DNA of 64,000 nucleotides from Massilia phosphatilytica (GCF_002968015.1 NZ_PUIP01000001.1:310001-374000), one strand, 5' to 3'; numbered from the stretch's first letter, positions 53,268-63,520 are shown. Notes: generated by a model not told the origin, from the sequence alone. Program-made: numbers and translations.

Positions 53268-54584
53268 TTATTGGTGCAGCGCATTGAGCTGACGGGCGAT
53301 GATGTCGTGGTTGAGCCACAGCACGGGGGCGATCTTCTCGGCCGCGCCATGGAACATCAGCGGGCCGGTGCCTTCCAGCACGAGGGCCGACAGGTGGTCC
53401 GTAATCAGCGCCTTCTTGTCCGTGTGCAGCGACGTGATCTCGTCGGAGGTGCCGATCATCAGGTCGGCCAGTTCAGGCGTGTTGTCCATCGGCCAGGCCT
53501 CGAAGTTGCGGAACGAGGTGCTGGTGGCGGTCTGCAGGTACGCTTCCAGCTTGTCCAGGATCGATTGCAGCGTGACGCCGTCGCCCAGCAGGTTCTGGCA
53601 GATGTCCCATTGCTCCTGCGCCCATGCACCGCCGCCTTCCTTCTTCAGCGCGAGGAGCAGCGGGAACAGCGAGAGCTCGACGCCGACGAAGATGTCGGAC
53701 GAGTTCGTGCGGATTTCCGGGCAGTTGAACACGGTGGCGGTTACGCCCTGGGCCCAGGCGGCCGTGGCGATCGACTCCAGGCGCATCTTGGCATAGCCCT
53801 GCGTATAGTTCGTGTAGGTCTGCCACACGTACTCGTCGCCGATCAGGATCTCGGTGCCGTGGTAGCCGTACGCCGTGTAGCGCACCTGGCCGCCCTTGGC
53901 TTCCACGCGTGCGCGAATGCCGGCGGACGCATCGATCAGGTATTTCAGCGTGTTCGCCGACACTTCGTCGAAGTTCATCAGGATCAGCTTGCCGAGGTCG
54001 CTGTCCAGCAGAGCGCGCGACGACATGAAGCGGTCGCCGCGGCCTTTGTAGATGCGGTTCGCGATGGCGAGGAAGGCCTTGATCTTCGGGATGCCGCCGG
54101 CCATCGTGTGCGCGAAGAACACATTGGCGCCGTCCGGGATCAGCTTGTCGATCTCGGCCATGACGGCCTGGGCAGACTGGGTGAAGCGCTGCACGCCGGC
54201 GGTGCGGCAGGCTTCGATCTTGGACCAGTCCAGCTTGTCTTCTTGCCAGCTTTTGAGGGTAACACCGGACAGCATCTCGGTCGGATTCTGCTCGCCCGGG
54301 GGCGCATCCATGTCGAAACCGGCCATCAGAGGCACATTGACGATGCGGCCGCCCAGCTTGGCTTCGGCTTCCGCGTGTTCTTCCGGCGTCAGCGCGCGCA
54401 GGGTCCCATCGTCGTTGCGACGGCCGACGGTGATGCCGAGGATCGTCATGCCGGCGGCGCGCGCCTCGTCGATCAGGCCGTTCACATAGCCGCGGCCGAA
54501 CAGTTCGCCGAACAGGACGAAGACGTCACCTTGGCGGAACAGATTCGCTTGCGGGATGTGCCTCAGGGCTTTGTATTCGGTCAT
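53268..54584 (-). CDS. Large conserved protein, possibly FabMG-type enoyl-ACP reductase
   Basis: The 438-residue soluble protein starts MTEYKALRHIPQANLFRQGD and has a Rossmann-like opening (VFVLFGELFGRGYVNGLIDE, MTILGITVGRRNDDG). Further marks are FFAHTMAGGIPKIKAFLAIA, YTAYGYHGTEILIGDEYVWQ and CPEIRTNSSDIFVGVELSLF. I recall it as matching proteins labelled enoyl-ACP reductase FabMG family, but this comes from memory and the motifs alone do not prove catalysis. If right, it would reduce enoyl-ACP in fatty-acid synthesis. It stands alone between DUF3460 and a small lipoprotein gene. Confidence 0.55.
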   Translation of the reverse strand: MTEYKALRHIPQANLFRQGDVFVLFGELFGRGYVNGLIDEARAAGMTILGITVGRRNDDGTLRALTPEEHAEAEAKLGGRIVNVPLMAGFDMDAPPGEQNPTEMLSGVTLKSWQEDKLDWSKIEACRTAGVQRFTQSAQAVMAEIDKLIPDGANVFFAHTMAGGIPKIKAFLAIANRIYKGRGDRFMSSRALLDSDLGKLILMNFDEVSANTLKYLIDASAGIRARVEAKGGQVRYTAYGYHGTEILIGDEYVWQTYTNYTQGYAKMRLESIATAAWAQGVTATVFNCPEIRTNSSDIFVGVELSLFPLLLALKKEGGGAWAQEQWDICQNLLGDGVTLQSILDKLEAYLQTATSTSFRNFEAWPMDNTPELADLMIGTSDEITSLHTDKKALITDHLSALVLEGTGPLMFHGAAEKIAPVLWLNHDIIARQLNALHQ

Positions 54585-54749
54585 ATTAGTCGCTACTACT
54601 CTAAAGTGTGGAGGATGGACGTCGGGCCATTACCTGCGTCCTATTATTTTTTAAAAACAGCGCATTATACTGCCACTTGTTCATGGAAACTGATGGTATT
54701 CTGGCAAGGTATTGACGCGCCTACCCACTTCTATTCCTACAGGTGATCC

Positions 54750-54986
54750 ATGAAAGCTCTATTCGCCGTCGCCGTCTCGTTCGCCCTGGCCGGATGCGCC
54801 AGCACCCAGGAAACGCCGGACACGCCGGCCCTGGGCGCGGCGGCCACGTCATCGACGGATACGGCCGCCGAGATCACCGGCAGCCGCATCCCGGCCAAGC
54901 GCACCGAAAAGATGGTCAGCCAGATCGGCGGCAAGGATTACAAGGACAACAAGAGCTCGCTGATGGCGCCGCTGCAGAGCAATTGA
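54750..54986 (+). CDS. Small outer-membrane-type lipoprotein
   Basis: The 78-residue precursor has a signal peptide and lipobox ALAGC (Cys at residue 17), so it is a likely lipoprotein. The mature part is Ala/Thr-rich and includes ITGSRIPAKRTEKMVSQIGG and KDYKDNKSS, a short basic segment. No ribosome-binding site is strong. It ends four bases from the convergent metG. I know no function. Confidence 0.75.
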   Translation: MKALFAVAVSFALAGCASTQETPDTPALGAAATSSTDTAAEITGSRIPAKRTEKMVSQIGGKDYKDNKSSLMAPLQSN

Positions 54987-54990
54987 ATAT

Positions 54991-57120
54991 TTAGCGGATC
55001 CGCATGCCCGGCTGGGCGCCGCTCACCGGCTCCAGCAGGTACAGGCCCGGATTCGCTTTTTCATCCTTCGCGGACGCGCACAGCACCATGCCTTCCGACA
55101 CGCCGAACTTCATCTTGCGCGGCGCCAGGTTGGCCACGAGCACCGTCAGCTTGCCGATCAATTGCTCCGGCTGGTAGGCCGACTTGATACCCGAGAACAC
55201 ATTACGATAGCGGCCTTCGCCCACGTCCAGCGTGAGGCGCAGCAGCTTGCCCGCACCTTCGACGTGCTCACAATTGACGATCTTCGCCACGCGCAGGTCG
55301 ATTTTCGTGAAGTCGTCGATCGAGATCTCAGGTGCCAGTTCCTCGATGTCCGAGGCTTCGGCGGTCGACACCGCTGCGGTCTCGACGGCGGCCGCGGGTG
55401 CGGCAGCGGCCGGTGCCGGCTTGTCGAACAGGTCCTCGACCATCTTCGCATCCACGCGCTGCATCAGGTGGCTGTAGGCGCCGATCGTGCGGCCCAGCAG
55501 CGGCGCGTAGACGCGGTCGCCCTGGGTGTCTTCCCACGAGTACGCGGCGTCGCCGAGGAATTCGCGCACGCGCGCGGCCACGTGCGGCAGCACCGGCGAC
55601 AGCATGATCGTCAGCTGGCGGAACAGGATCAGCGCCGTCGTGCAGACGTCGTGCAGTTCGGCCGTTTTGGTCTCGTCCTTGGCCAGGATCCACGGCTTGT
55701 TTTCGTCGACGTAGCGGTTGGCGACGTCGGCCACTTCCATGATCTCGCGCAGCGCCTTGCCGAATTCGCGCGATTCGAAGTTCGCGGCGATCGCGGCCTG
55801 GCGCTCGCCGTTCTCGCCATTGACGGCGCGGGAGATCCAGCTCTCCGCATCGTCCGACAAGGTCGCGGCCAGCTTGCCGTCGAAGCGCTTGGCGATGAAG
55901 CCGGCGCAGCGGCTGGCGATGTTCACGTACTTGCCGATCAGGTCGCTGTTCACGCGCGCGACGAAGTCGTCGCCCGTGAAGTCCAGGTCTTCGACCCGGG
56001 CGTTCAGCTTGAACGCGAGGTAGTAGCGCAGCCATTCCGGATTCATGCCCAGCTGCAGGTAGCGCAGCGGCGAGATACCCGTGCCGCGCGACTTCGACAT
56101 CTTTTCGTTGTTCACGGTCAGGTGGCCGTGGACATTGACCTTCAGCTTGTCGATGATCGGGTGGCCCGAGAAATTCAGCATCGCCGGCCAGAACAGCAGG
56201 TGGAACGACACGATGTCCTTGCCGATGAAGTGCACCTGCTCGGCCGACGGATCGTTCAGGAACGCTTCGTAATCGATGCCCTGTTTTTCGAAGTAATTCT
56301 TCAGGCTGGCCAGGTAGCCGACCGGCGCGTCCAGCCACACGTAGAAGAACTTGCCCGGCGCATCCGGGATGGGGATGCCGAAATATGGGGCGTCGCGCGA
56401 GATGTCCCAGTCGGCCAGCTTCTCGCCGTTCTCGCCCAGCCATTCGGAGACCTTGTTGACCATCTCCGGTTGCAGGCGGCCCGGCGTGTTCAGCCACTCC
56501 TTCAGGAATTGGAAGCAGCGCGGATCGGACAGCTTGAAGAAGTACTGTTCGGACGGCTTCAGGATCGGCGTCGAGCCCGTGAACACGGAGTACGGGTTGA
56601 TCAGCTCGGTCGGCTGGTAGGCGGCGCCGCACACTTCGCAGTTGTCGCCGTACTGGTCCTTCGCGTGGCAGACCGGGCACTCGCCCTTGATGTTGCGGTC
56701 GGCCAGGAACATGCCCTTGGCCGTGTCATAGAAGCGGTCGACAGTCTTCGTATAGATCAGGCCATTGTCGCGCAGTCGGCGGTAGATGCCCTGCGACAGG
56801 TCGACGTTTTCCGGGGAATCCGTCGAATACCAGTTGTCGAACGCGATGTGGAAGCCGTCCAGGTATTGCGCGCGGCCGGCCGCGATCTTCGCCACGAATT
56901 CCTGCGGCGTGACGCCTTCCTTTTCGGCGGCGATCATGATCGGCGTGCCATGCGTATCGTCGGCGCCGACGAAGTGCACGACGCGCTGCGCACCGGCATC
57001 GCGCTGCATTCGCTGGAAGCGGACCCAGATGTCGGCCTGGATGTATTCCATCATGTGGCCGATGTGAAAGGCAGCGTTGGCGTAGGGCAGGGCGGTGGTG
57101 ACGAACAGCTTGCGTGTCAT
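54991..57120 (-). CDS. metG: Methionyl-tRNA synthetase
   Basis: The 709-residue enzyme charges tRNA-Met. The HIGH motif is in [20 protein letters not shown], and the zinc knuckle cysteines are in [23 protein letters not shown] appears as [15 protein letters not shown], the anticodon-binding helices follow, and a C-terminal Trbp111-like tRNA-binding domain starts near residue 600 ([40 protein letters not shown]). An Ala-rich linker ([16 protein letters not shown]) joins the parts. It is the long, dimeric form typical of proteobacteria. Confidence 0.97.
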   Translation of the reverse strand: MTRKLFVTTALPYANAAFHIGHMMEYIQADIWVRFQRMQRDAGAQRVVHFVGADDTHGTPIMIAAEKEGVTPQEFVAKIAAGRAQYLDGFHIAFDNWYSTDSPENVDLSQGIYRRLRDNGLIYTKTVDRFYDTAKGMFLADRNIKGECPVCHAKDQYGDNCEVCGAAYQPTELINPYSVFTGSTPILKPSEQYFFKLSDPRCFQFLKEWLNTPGRLQPEMVNKVSEWLGENGEKLADWDISRDAPYFGIPIPDAPGKFFYVWLDAPVGYLASLKNYFEKQGIDYEAFLNDPSAEQVHFIGKDIVSFHLLFWPAMLNFSGHPIIDKLKVNVHGHLTVNNEKMSKSRGTGISPLRYLQLGMNPEWLRYYLAFKLNARVEDLDFTGDDFVARVNSDLIGKYVNIASRCAGFIAKRFDGKLAATLSDDAESWISRAVNGENGERQAAIAANFESREFGKALREIMEVADVANRYVDENKPWILAKDETKTAELHDVCTTALILFRQLTIMLSPVLPHVAARVREFLGDAAYSWEDTQGDRVYAPLLGRTIGAYSHLMQRVDAKMVEDLFDKPAPAAAAPAAAVETAAVSTAEASDIEELAPEISIDDFTKIDLRVAKIVNCEHVEGAGKLLRLTLDVGEGRYRNVFSGIKSAYQPEQLIGKLTVLVANLAPRKMKFGVSEGMVLCASAKDEKANPGLYLLEPVSGAQPGMRIR

Positions 57121-57267
57121 GGTCGAAGGTCGAGGTTGTCGAGGAAAAAAGGCATTTTACCAGCGGATGACCCCGAGCGCGCAGGGGGTACTTCGTGCAT
57201 TTGCCGGCCTGACAACAGGGGACCCCGCGTTTTGCGCTAAACTTGCGCATCACATCCGGAGAACCCA

Positions 57268-58356
57268 ATGAGCATCACTGCAGATGACGTCAAGGCCGCC
57301 CTGGCCGCTGTCGTCGATCCCAATACCAATAAAGATTTCGTCACCTCCAAGGCAGTCAAGAATATCCAGGTCGACGGCGGCAACGTCGCCCTCGACATCG
57401 AGCTCGGCTATCCGGCGAAGAGCCAGGTCGCGGGCATCCGCGCATCCGTCGTCGACGCACTGCGCAAGCTCCCGGGCGTGGACAATGCCAGCGTCAACGT
57501 CACGAGCAAGATTCTGTCGCACACGGTGCAGCGCGGCCTGAAGGTGATGCCGAACGTGAAGAACATCATCGCCGTCGCGTCCGGCAAGGGCGGCGTCGGC
57601 AAGTCGACGACGGCCGTCAACCTCGCGCTGGCGCTGGCGGCCGAGGGTGCCGCGGTCGGCCTGCTGGACGCCGACATCTACGGCCCGTCGCAGCCGATGA
57701 TGCTGGGTGTGAACGGCCGCCCGCAGAGCCTGGACGGCAAGACGATGGAGCCGCTGGAAAACCACGGCGTGCAGGTGTCGTCAATCGGCTTCATGATCGA
57801 TCCGGACGAGCCGATGGTGTGGCGCGGACCGATGGTCACGCAGGCCCTGCAGCAACTGCTCGAACAGACCAACTGGAAGAACCTCGACTACCTCATCGTC
57901 GACATGCCGCCGGGCACGGGCGACATCCAGCTGACCCTGTCGCAGAAGGTGCCGGTCACGGGCGCCGTGATCGTCACGACCCCGCAGGACATCGCCCTGC
58001 TGGACGCGCGCAAGGGCCTCAAGATGTTCGAGAAGGTCGGCATCCCGATCATCGGCGTCGTGGAAAACATGAGCACCCACATCTGCTCGAACTGCGGCCA
58101 CGTCGAAGCGATCTTCGGACAAGGCGGCGGCGAGAAGATGTGCGCCGATTTCCATGTGGACTTCCTCGGCAAGCTGCCGCTGCAGCTGTCGATCCGCGAG
58201 CAGACGGATTCCGGGACGCCGACCGTCGTCGCGGAGCCGGATGGCGCGGTCGCCGCGATCTACAAGGACATCGCGCGCAAGGTCGCGGTGAAGGTGGCGG
58301 AGCAGTCGAAGGACATGTCGGCGAAGTTCCCGACCATCGTCGTCAAGAACGACTGA
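57268..58356 (+). CDS. apbC: Iron–sulfur cluster carrier ApbC/Mrp
   Basis: The 362-residue P-loop ATPase binds and delivers Fe–S clusters in the cytoplasm. It has an N-terminal DUF59/MIP18-like domain (VDPNTNKDFVTSKAVKNIQV), then the deviant Walker A ASGKGGVGKSTTAVNLALA, LLDADIYGPSQPMML, VDMPPGTGDIQLTL and the CxxC in HICSNCGHVEAIFG that bridges the cluster across the dimer. Its stop is immediately followed by the GTG start of the RlmN-like gene. Confidence 0.96.
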   Translation: MSITADDVKAALAAVVDPNTNKDFVTSKAVKNIQVDGGNVALDIELGYPAKSQVAGIRASVVDALRKLPGVDNASVNVTSKILSHTVQRGLKVMPNVKNIIAVASGKGGVGKSTTAVNLALALAAEGAAVGLLDADIYGPSQPMMLGVNGRPQSLDGKTMEPLENHGVQVSSIGFMIDPDEPMVWRGPMVTQALQQLLEQTNWKNLDYLIVDMPPGTGDIQLTLSQKVPVTGAVIVTTPQDIALLDARKGLKMFEKVGIPIIGVVENMSTHICSNCGHVEAIFGQGGGEKMCADFHVDFLGKLPLQLSIREQTDSGTPTVVAEPDGAVAAIYKDIARKVAVKVAEQSKDMSAKFPTIVVKND

Positions 58357-59394
58357 GTGAAGCTGGCCGACATCCGTGCGCGGCTGCGCGCCCTCGGCGC
58401 CCGGCCCCTGCATGAAGACCGCGTCCTGCGCGACTGGGTCCGCGTGATGGACCACGACCGCGGCCGCCGCCGTCCCGACGACTTCCTGCCGAAGCCCGTC
58501 CGGGAAGCGCTGCCGCAGCTGGATGCGGAACTGGACGCGCTCGCCCGCGTGATCAGCACGCACTCCGCTGACGACGGCTCGGCCCGCCTGCTGGTCGGCC
58601 TCGCCGATGGCCAGACGGTGGAATCCGTGCTGTTGCCGCGCGACGGCGTGTGCGTGTCGAGCCAGGTCGGTTGCGCGGTCGGCTGCCAGTTCTGCATGAC
58701 GGGCCGCGATGGCCTGATCCGGCAGGTGACGAGCGGCGAGATCGTCGCGCAAGTGGTGCTGGCGCGGCGCCTGCGGCCCGTGAAAAAGGTCGTGTTCATG
58801 GGCATGGGCGAGCCCGCGCACAACCTCGACAATGTTCTGGAAGCCATCGACCTGCTGGGCGTCGAAGGCAATATCGCGCACAAGAACCTCGTGTTCTCGA
58901 CCGTGGGCGACCCGCGCGTGTTCGAGCGCCTGCCGCAAGGCCGGGTGAAACCGGCGCTGGCGCTGTCGCTGCACACGACGCAGGCGGACTTGCGCGCGCG
59001 CCTGCTGCCCCGTGCGCCGCGCTTCACGGCGCGCGAACTGGTCGCGGAGGGCGAGCGCTATGCGCGCCTGACCGGTTACCCGATCCAGTATCAGTGGACC
59101 TTGCTGGACGGCGTGAACGACGGGCAGGACGAGCTGGAGGCCCTCGTGGACCTCTTGCGCGGCAAGTACGCCGTGCTGAACATGATCCCCTACAACACGA
59201 ATCCCGGCTTGCCGTTCCGCCGGCCCGGCTGGGACAAGGCGCGGGCGATCGCGGCCTGGCTGTTCGAGCGGGGCATTCTCACCAAGCTGCGCGATTCGGC
59301 GGGGCAGGATGTCGACGGTGGCTGCGGGCAGTTGCGGGCGCGGGCCACCGGGGAGCAAACGGTCACGTTGCGCCGGACGGCGGCTACAGCGTAA
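58357..59394 (+). CDS. RlmN/Cfr-family radical SAM enzyme, RlmN paralogue
   Basis: The 345-residue protein has the radical SAM cysteines Cys106, Cys110 and Cys113 in QVGCAVGCQFCMTG, then VVFMGMGEPAHNLDNV and LSLHTTQADLRARLLP. The C-terminal catalytic Cys is in GQDVDGGCGQLRA. RlmN methylates A2503 of 23S rRNA and A37 of some tRNAs. The protein is shorter at the N-terminus than typical RlmN, and the gene lies beside apbC rather than the ndk–pilW–hisS context, so it may be a second, specialised copy. It starts with GTG directly after the apbC stop and overlaps the next convergent gene by 11 bases. Confidence 0.85.
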   Translation: MKLADIRARLRALGARPLHEDRVLRDWVRVMDHDRGRRRPDDFLPKPVREALPQLDAELDALARVISTHSADDGSARLLVGLADGQTVESVLLPRDGVCVSSQVGCAVGCQFCMTGRDGLIRQVTSGEIVAQVVLARRLRPVKKVVFMGMGEPAHNLDNVLEAIDLLGVEGNIAHKNLVFSTVGDPRVFERLPQGRVKPALALSLHTTQADLRARLLPRAPRFTARELVAEGERYARLTGYPIQYQWTLLDGVNDGQDELEALVDLLRGKYAVLNMIPYNTNPGLPFRRPGWDKARAIAAWLFERGILTKLRDSAGQDVDGGCGQLRARATGEQTVTLRRTAATA

Positions 59395-60082
59395 ATGTCG
59401 CGACCGGTTCGACCGCCGCGCTCGACATATACCAGTCGTTGATCACGAGCTGCAGGCTGTCCACCCGCAGCGATCCCAGCCGCACGTCGCGCAGTTCCGC
59501 CAGCGCCCGGGCCAGCCGCGCCGGTTCAACGGGCGGCTGCACGAAGCGCAGCAGCGTCGAATGCGCGGTGACGAGCCGGTAGCGCTGGTCCAGTGTCCCG
59601 TCCAGTCCTCGTGCGCGCAGCGCGTCGCGCAGGCGCGCGCGCAGCCGTTCCAGCGTGCCGTCGCGCGGAAAACCCCGGGCCAGCACGGCGCCGCGCGAGA
59701 TCGTGATGCCTTCGAAGTCGATGTCGAACGCCGGCAAGTCTGCCGTCGCCGCGCGCGCGGCCGCCGCGTAGTCCGCGCGCCGGTCCAGGTGCGGGCCGTA
59801 GTCGTCCGTCACCGTGAACAGCGACAGTACCGTCATGTGCAGGTCGGTGCGGGGCTGGCGGTATTGATGCGGGTCGGCGGCGATCAAGGCATCCTGGACG
59901 GCCTCGAAGCGGGCCGCCAGCGCCGGGCCGGGACGCGCGATCAGGGTCAGGCCGCGGCGCGGATCGAGGCCGCCGGCCAGGTGCCGGTCGCACTCGACGT
60001 CGCCGCGCGCGACGTCCGGCCAGGCGCGGTCCCACATGGCGTCGTAGTGGGCGCGCAGATCGGGTGAGAAAAGGTGGCTCAT
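59384..60082 (-). CDS. 2H phosphoesterase-like (RNA ligase/CPDase fold) protein
   Basis: The 232-residue protein carries two H-x-T motifs, in DLHMTVLSLF and VTAHSTLLRF, at the spacing expected for the 2H superfamily that hydrolyses or ligates 2',5'- or cyclic phosphodiesters. No close family is recognised, and the substrate (RNA, nucleotide or cofactor) is unknown. The start at 60082 gives MSHLFSPDLRAHYDAMWDRA. It is convergent with the RlmN-like gene and its stop is 11 bases inside it. Confidence 0.75.
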   Translation of the reverse strand: MSHLFSPDLRAHYDAMWDRAWPDVARGDVECDRHLAGGLDPRRGLTLIARPGPALAARFEAVQDALIAADPHQYRQPRTDLHMTVLSLFTVTDDYGPHLDRRADYAAAARAATADLPAFDIDFEGITISRGAVLARGFPRDGTLERLRARLRDALRARGLDGTLDQRYRLVTAHSTLLRFVQPPVEPARLARALAELRDVRLGSLRVDSLQLVINDWYMSSAAVEPVATFTL

Positions 60083-60092
60083 CGGGGCGATT

Positions 60093-61259
60093 CTATGCCA
60101 CGCGTGCGCTATCCGCCTCGACCTGGCGTGCACGCACCTGGTTGCGGCCGCCCCGCTTGGCGTCGTACATCAGGTCGTCCGCGACGGCGATGAGCGCCCG
60201 CGGCGTGATGGCCTGGTGCGCCGCGAAATCCGCGCCGACGACGCCGAAACTGGCCGTCGTGCCCAGCACCGTGTCGCCATACGGGATGCGCTCGGCGGCG
60301 AACGCGGCGCGGATGCGCTCGGCCAGTTCGACGGCGCCGTCCAGCCGGGTTTCCGGCAGGATGATCAGGAATTCCTCGCCGCCGTAGCGCACGACCGTGT
60401 CGATGGATTCTCGCGTCATCGCCTGCAGCAGGTCCGCGAAGCAGCGCAGCAGTTCGTCACCCGCGTGGTGGCCCCAGGTGTCGTTGATCGCCTTGAAGCC
60501 GTCCAGGTCGCACATGATCAGCGACAGGCTCAAGCGGTAGCGCCGCGCGCGGGCGATCTCGCCGTCGAGCAGGGCCGCGTTCAGGTGGCGCCGGTTGTAG
60601 CAGCCGGTCAGCGGGTCGCGCACGGACAGGTTCGTCAGCACCTGGCGCGTGCGGTATTGCTCGCGCCACAGGCGCGCGTGACGGTTCGCGGCGACGGCGC
60701 CGAAGGCGTTGGCGAACAGGATCAGCATCGTCATCGACACGAGGTGGCGCGTCGATTCGCGCTGCTGGATCCACGCCAGCGCGATGAACACGACGCTGGC
60801 GCCGAGCGCGATGGCGCAGGCGGTGCGCAGGCGGTTCGGGATGAAGATCAGGATCACGACGGCCATCAGGCCGACGGACGTGCCGTGCAGCAGCGTGTCG
60901 GCCGGGCGGCGCCAGGCGACGAACATATAGGTGACCATGCCCAGCACCGTGAACGCGCTCGCCACCCGGTACGCGGTCGCGACGGGCGCCGGCGCGCGGC
61001 GCGCATGGCGCAGGCCGGCCCAGGCCAGGACCGGCACGGCGGCACGGGCGAGCAGGGACGGGATGGCGCCCGGCAGGCCCAGGGCCAGCACGTCGGCGAC
61101 ACTGAACATCAGGTAGAACAGCGAGCACACGATGAGGGCGCGGCGCAGGTCGCGCAGGATCGTCGGGGCCTGCTCGTGCAGGAAGGCGATTTCGGTCGTC
61201 GCGCAGACGAATTCGCCGCGCAGGCGCGCGATGGCAGCGGTGCTCGGATCGTTCGTCAT
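60093..61259 (-). CDS. Membrane GGDEF diguanylate cyclase
   Basis: The 388-residue protein has about six hydrophobic helices between residues 35 and 200 (MASE-like sensor, such as LIVCSLFYLMFSVADVLALG and VGLMAVVILIFIP). A GGDEF domain follows (DPLTGCYNRRHLNAALLDGE, CDLDGFKAINDTWGHHAGDE, YGGEEF). The I-site position reads ESID instead of RxxD, so product inhibition is likely missing, unlike the other cyclase at 13687. The start at 61259 is chosen because the family does not need the extra N-terminal residues to 61280. Confidence 0.9.
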   Translation of the reverse strand: MTNDPSTAAIARLRGEFVCATTEIAFLHEQAPTILRDLRRALIVCSLFYLMFSVADVLALGLPGAIPSLLARAAVPVLAWAGLRHARRAPAPVATAYRVASAFTVLGMVTYMFVAWRRPADTLLHGTSVGLMAVVILIFIPNRLRTACAIALGASVVFIALAWIQQRESTRHLVSMTMLILFANAFGAVAANRHARLWREQYRTRQVLTNLSVRDPLTGCYNRRHLNAALLDGEIARARRYRLSLSLIMCDLDGFKAINDTWGHHAGDELLRCFADLLQAMTRESIDTVVRYGGEEFLIILPETRLDGAVELAERIRAAFAAERIPYGDTVLGTTASFGVVGADFAAHQAITPRALIAVADDLMYDAKRGGRNQVRARQVEADSARVA

Positions 61260-61441
61260 GAATAGGGGATGGCGGCACAAGGTGGGAATCGGACGAGACT
61301 GTAGCTAAAACTTTAATTTCTGTAAAGTAATTTTCAGTCATCATGAGTAACCGTGTTGCAGGATGGGCCGCCCCCCATTGCCGGGCCTCGCGGTAAAATA
61401 GCCGCTTCATTAATACTCATGCGTTCCTTTCGCATCCGACC

Positions 61442-62833
61442 ATGACCGTCCGCACCCGTTTCGCTCCCAGCCCGACCGGCTATCTCCACCTCGGCGGCGC
61501 CCGCACCGCGCTGTATTCGTGGGCCTATGCCCGCCATTTCGGCGGCACCTTTGTCCTGCGCATCGAAGACACCGACCTGGAGCGTTCGACGCCGGAAGCC
61601 GTGCAGGCGATCCTGCAGGGGATGGAGTGGCTCGGCCTCGCGCACGACGAAGGCCCGTTCTACCAGATGCAGCGCATGGACCGTTACCGCGAGGTGGTCA
61701 AGGGCATGCTGGAAGCGGGCACCGCTTACCTGTGCTACTGCTCCCCGGAAGAAGTGGAAGCGATGCGCGAGCGCATGCGCGCCGCCGGAGAAAAGCCGCG
61801 CTACGACGGCACCTGGCGCCCGGAGCCGGGCAAGACCCTGCCGCCCGTGCCGGAAGGCGTGAAGCCGGTCGTGCGCTTCAAGAATCCGCTGGACGGCGAA
61901 GTCACGTGGCACGACGTCGTCAAGGGCCCGATCACCATCGCCAACAAGGAACTGGACGACCTCGTGATCGCCCGTCCGGACGGCACGCCGACCTATAACT
62001 TCTGCGTGGCCGTCGATGACTGGGATATGAAGATCACCCACGTGCTGCGCGGCGACGACCACGTCAACAACACGCCCCGCCAGATCAACATCCTGCGCGC
62101 GCTGGGCGCCGAGCTGCCGCAGTACGGCCACCTGCCGATGATCCTCGGCCCGGACGGCCAGAAACTGTCCAAGCGCCACGGCGCCGTCAGCGTGATGGAA
62201 TACCCGGAACAGGGCTATCTGCCGGAAGCGATGCTGAACTACCTGGCACGCCTCGGCTGGAGTCACGGCGACGACGAGATCTTCTCGATGCAGCAGTTCA
62301 CCGAGTGGTTCAACCTCGACCACCTGACCGCGTCGGCCGCGCAGTTCAATCCGGAAAAGCTGGGCTGGCTGAACAACCACTATATCAAGCAGGCCGACAA
62401 CGAGCGCCTGGCCGGCCTCGCGCGGCCCAAGATGGAGCGCGAAGGCGCCGTGTTCGATGGTGCGCCGCCGCTGGCCGCCGTCCTGGGCCTCATGAAAGAG
62501 CGCACGAACACGATCAACGAACTGGCCGACGCTGCCATGCTGTTCTACCGTGAGCCGAAGCCGGACGCGGCGCTGCTGGCCCAGCACCTGACGGACGCCG
62601 TGCGTCCCGCGCTGGCCCAGTTCGCCGAGCGCCTGCGCGACGTGGAATGGACCAAGCCCGCGCTGTCCGCGATGATGAAGGAAGTGCTCGCCGCGCACGG
62701 CCTCAAGATGCCGCAACTGGCCATGCCGCTGCGCCTGCTCGTCACGGGCCAGCTTCAGACGCCGGCCATCGACGCGGTGCTGGAATTGTTCGGCCGCGAT
62801 GTGGTGCTGGCACGCGTTAACAAGGGGCTGTGA
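61442..62833 (+). CDS. gltX: Glutamyl-tRNA synthetase
   Basis: The 463-residue class I synthetase charges tRNA-Glu. The HIGH-type motif is in [33 protein letters not shown], the KMSKS-type [20 protein letters not shown] and [16 protein letters not shown] are also present, with the anticodon-binding C-terminal helices. It is immediately upstream of the tRNA-Ala/tRNA-Glu array, including five tRNA-Glu genes, its own substrates. Confidence 0.97.
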   Translation: MTVRTRFAPSPTGYLHLGGARTALYSWAYARHFGGTFVLRIEDTDLERSTPEAVQAILQGMEWLGLAHDEGPFYQMQRMDRYREVVKGMLEAGTAYLCYCSPEEVEAMRERMRAAGEKPRYDGTWRPEPGKTLPPVPEGVKPVVRFKNPLDGEVTWHDVVKGPITIANKELDDLVIARPDGTPTYNFCVAVDDWDMKITHVLRGDDHVNNTPRQINILRALGAELPQYGHLPMILGPDGQKLSKRHGAVSVMEYPEQGYLPEAMLNYLARLGWSHGDDEIFSMQQFTEWFNLDHLTASAAQFNPEKLGWLNNHYIKQADNERLAGLARPKMEREGAVFDGAPPLAAVLGLMKERTNTINELADAAMLFYREPKPDAALLAQHLTDAVRPALAQFAERLRDVEWTKPALSAMMKEVLAAHGLKMPQLAMPLRLLVTGQLQTPAIDAVLELFGRDVVLARVNKGL

Positions 62834-62885
62834 CTATTTGCGTAATGCAAGTGCGTCCGCTATAATGCTCGCACTTCAGCGCTGC

Positions 62886-62961
<76 letters not shown>

Positions 62962-62990
62962 ACTCTGAAGTGCAGTACGTTGCAGTCCAG

Positions 62991-63066
62991 GTCCCCATCG
63001 TCTAGAGGCCTAGGACATCACCCTTTCACGGTGAGTACCGGGGTTCGAATCCCCGTGGGGACGCCA
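62991..63066 (+). tRNA. tRNA-Glu (TTC), copy 1
   Basis: 76 bases including CCA. The acceptor is GTCCCCA/TGGGGAC, the anticodon loop is CTTTCAC (anticodon TTC), and the T-arm is CCGGGGTTCGAATCCCCG. Copies 1–5 are identical. Confidence 0.97.
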
Positions 63067-63134
63067 GGTCGGCATCGACGTCGAAAAACGACGTAAGCAG
63101 TAAATGTAGTGTGTTATAGTGCTGTTTTCCCGTA

Positions 63135-63210
<76 letters not shown>

Positions 63211-63240
63211 AGCAGGGAAAAATAGCCGTAACAGTCCAGG

Positions 63241-63316
63241 GTCCCCATCGTCTAGAGGCCTAGGACATCACCCTTTCACGGTGAGTACCGGGGTTCGAAT
63301 CCCCGTGGGGACGCCA
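63241..63316 (+). tRNA. tRNA-Glu (TTC), copy 2
   Basis: Identical to copy 1, with CCA encoded, 30 bases after tRNA-Ala copy 2. It is followed by the palindromic repeat and a terminator. Confidence 0.97.
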
Positions 63317-63331
63317 AGATTTTTATCTACT

Positions 63332-63370
63332 GGGGTCAGAGCCCGAATTTATCGGTTGGGCTCTGACCCC
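63332..63370. repeat. Palindromic repeat, GGGGTCAGAGCCC family, intact copy
   Basis: GGGGTCAGAGCCC (63332–63344) pairs with GGGCTCTGACCCC (63358–63370). Length, arms and the inner CGAATTT match the copy at 41979. It lies in the middle of the tRNA array. Confidence 0.87.
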
Positions 63371-63394
63371 GGCAGATTAGTAGGTTGTGCAAGG

Positions 63395-63420
63395 AAGCCG
63401 CCTTGAGCGGCTTTTGTTTT
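63395..63420 (+). terminator. Intrinsic terminator inside the tRNA array
   Basis: AAGCCGC–CTTGA–GCGGCTT followed by TTGTTTT. It ends right at the first base of tRNA-Ala copy 3, so it should cut the array into two transcripts unless it is read through. Confidence 0.85.
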
Positions 63421-63496
<76 letters not shown>

Positions 63497-63520
63497 AGAA
63501 TACGTAGTCGAGAAGTTCAG

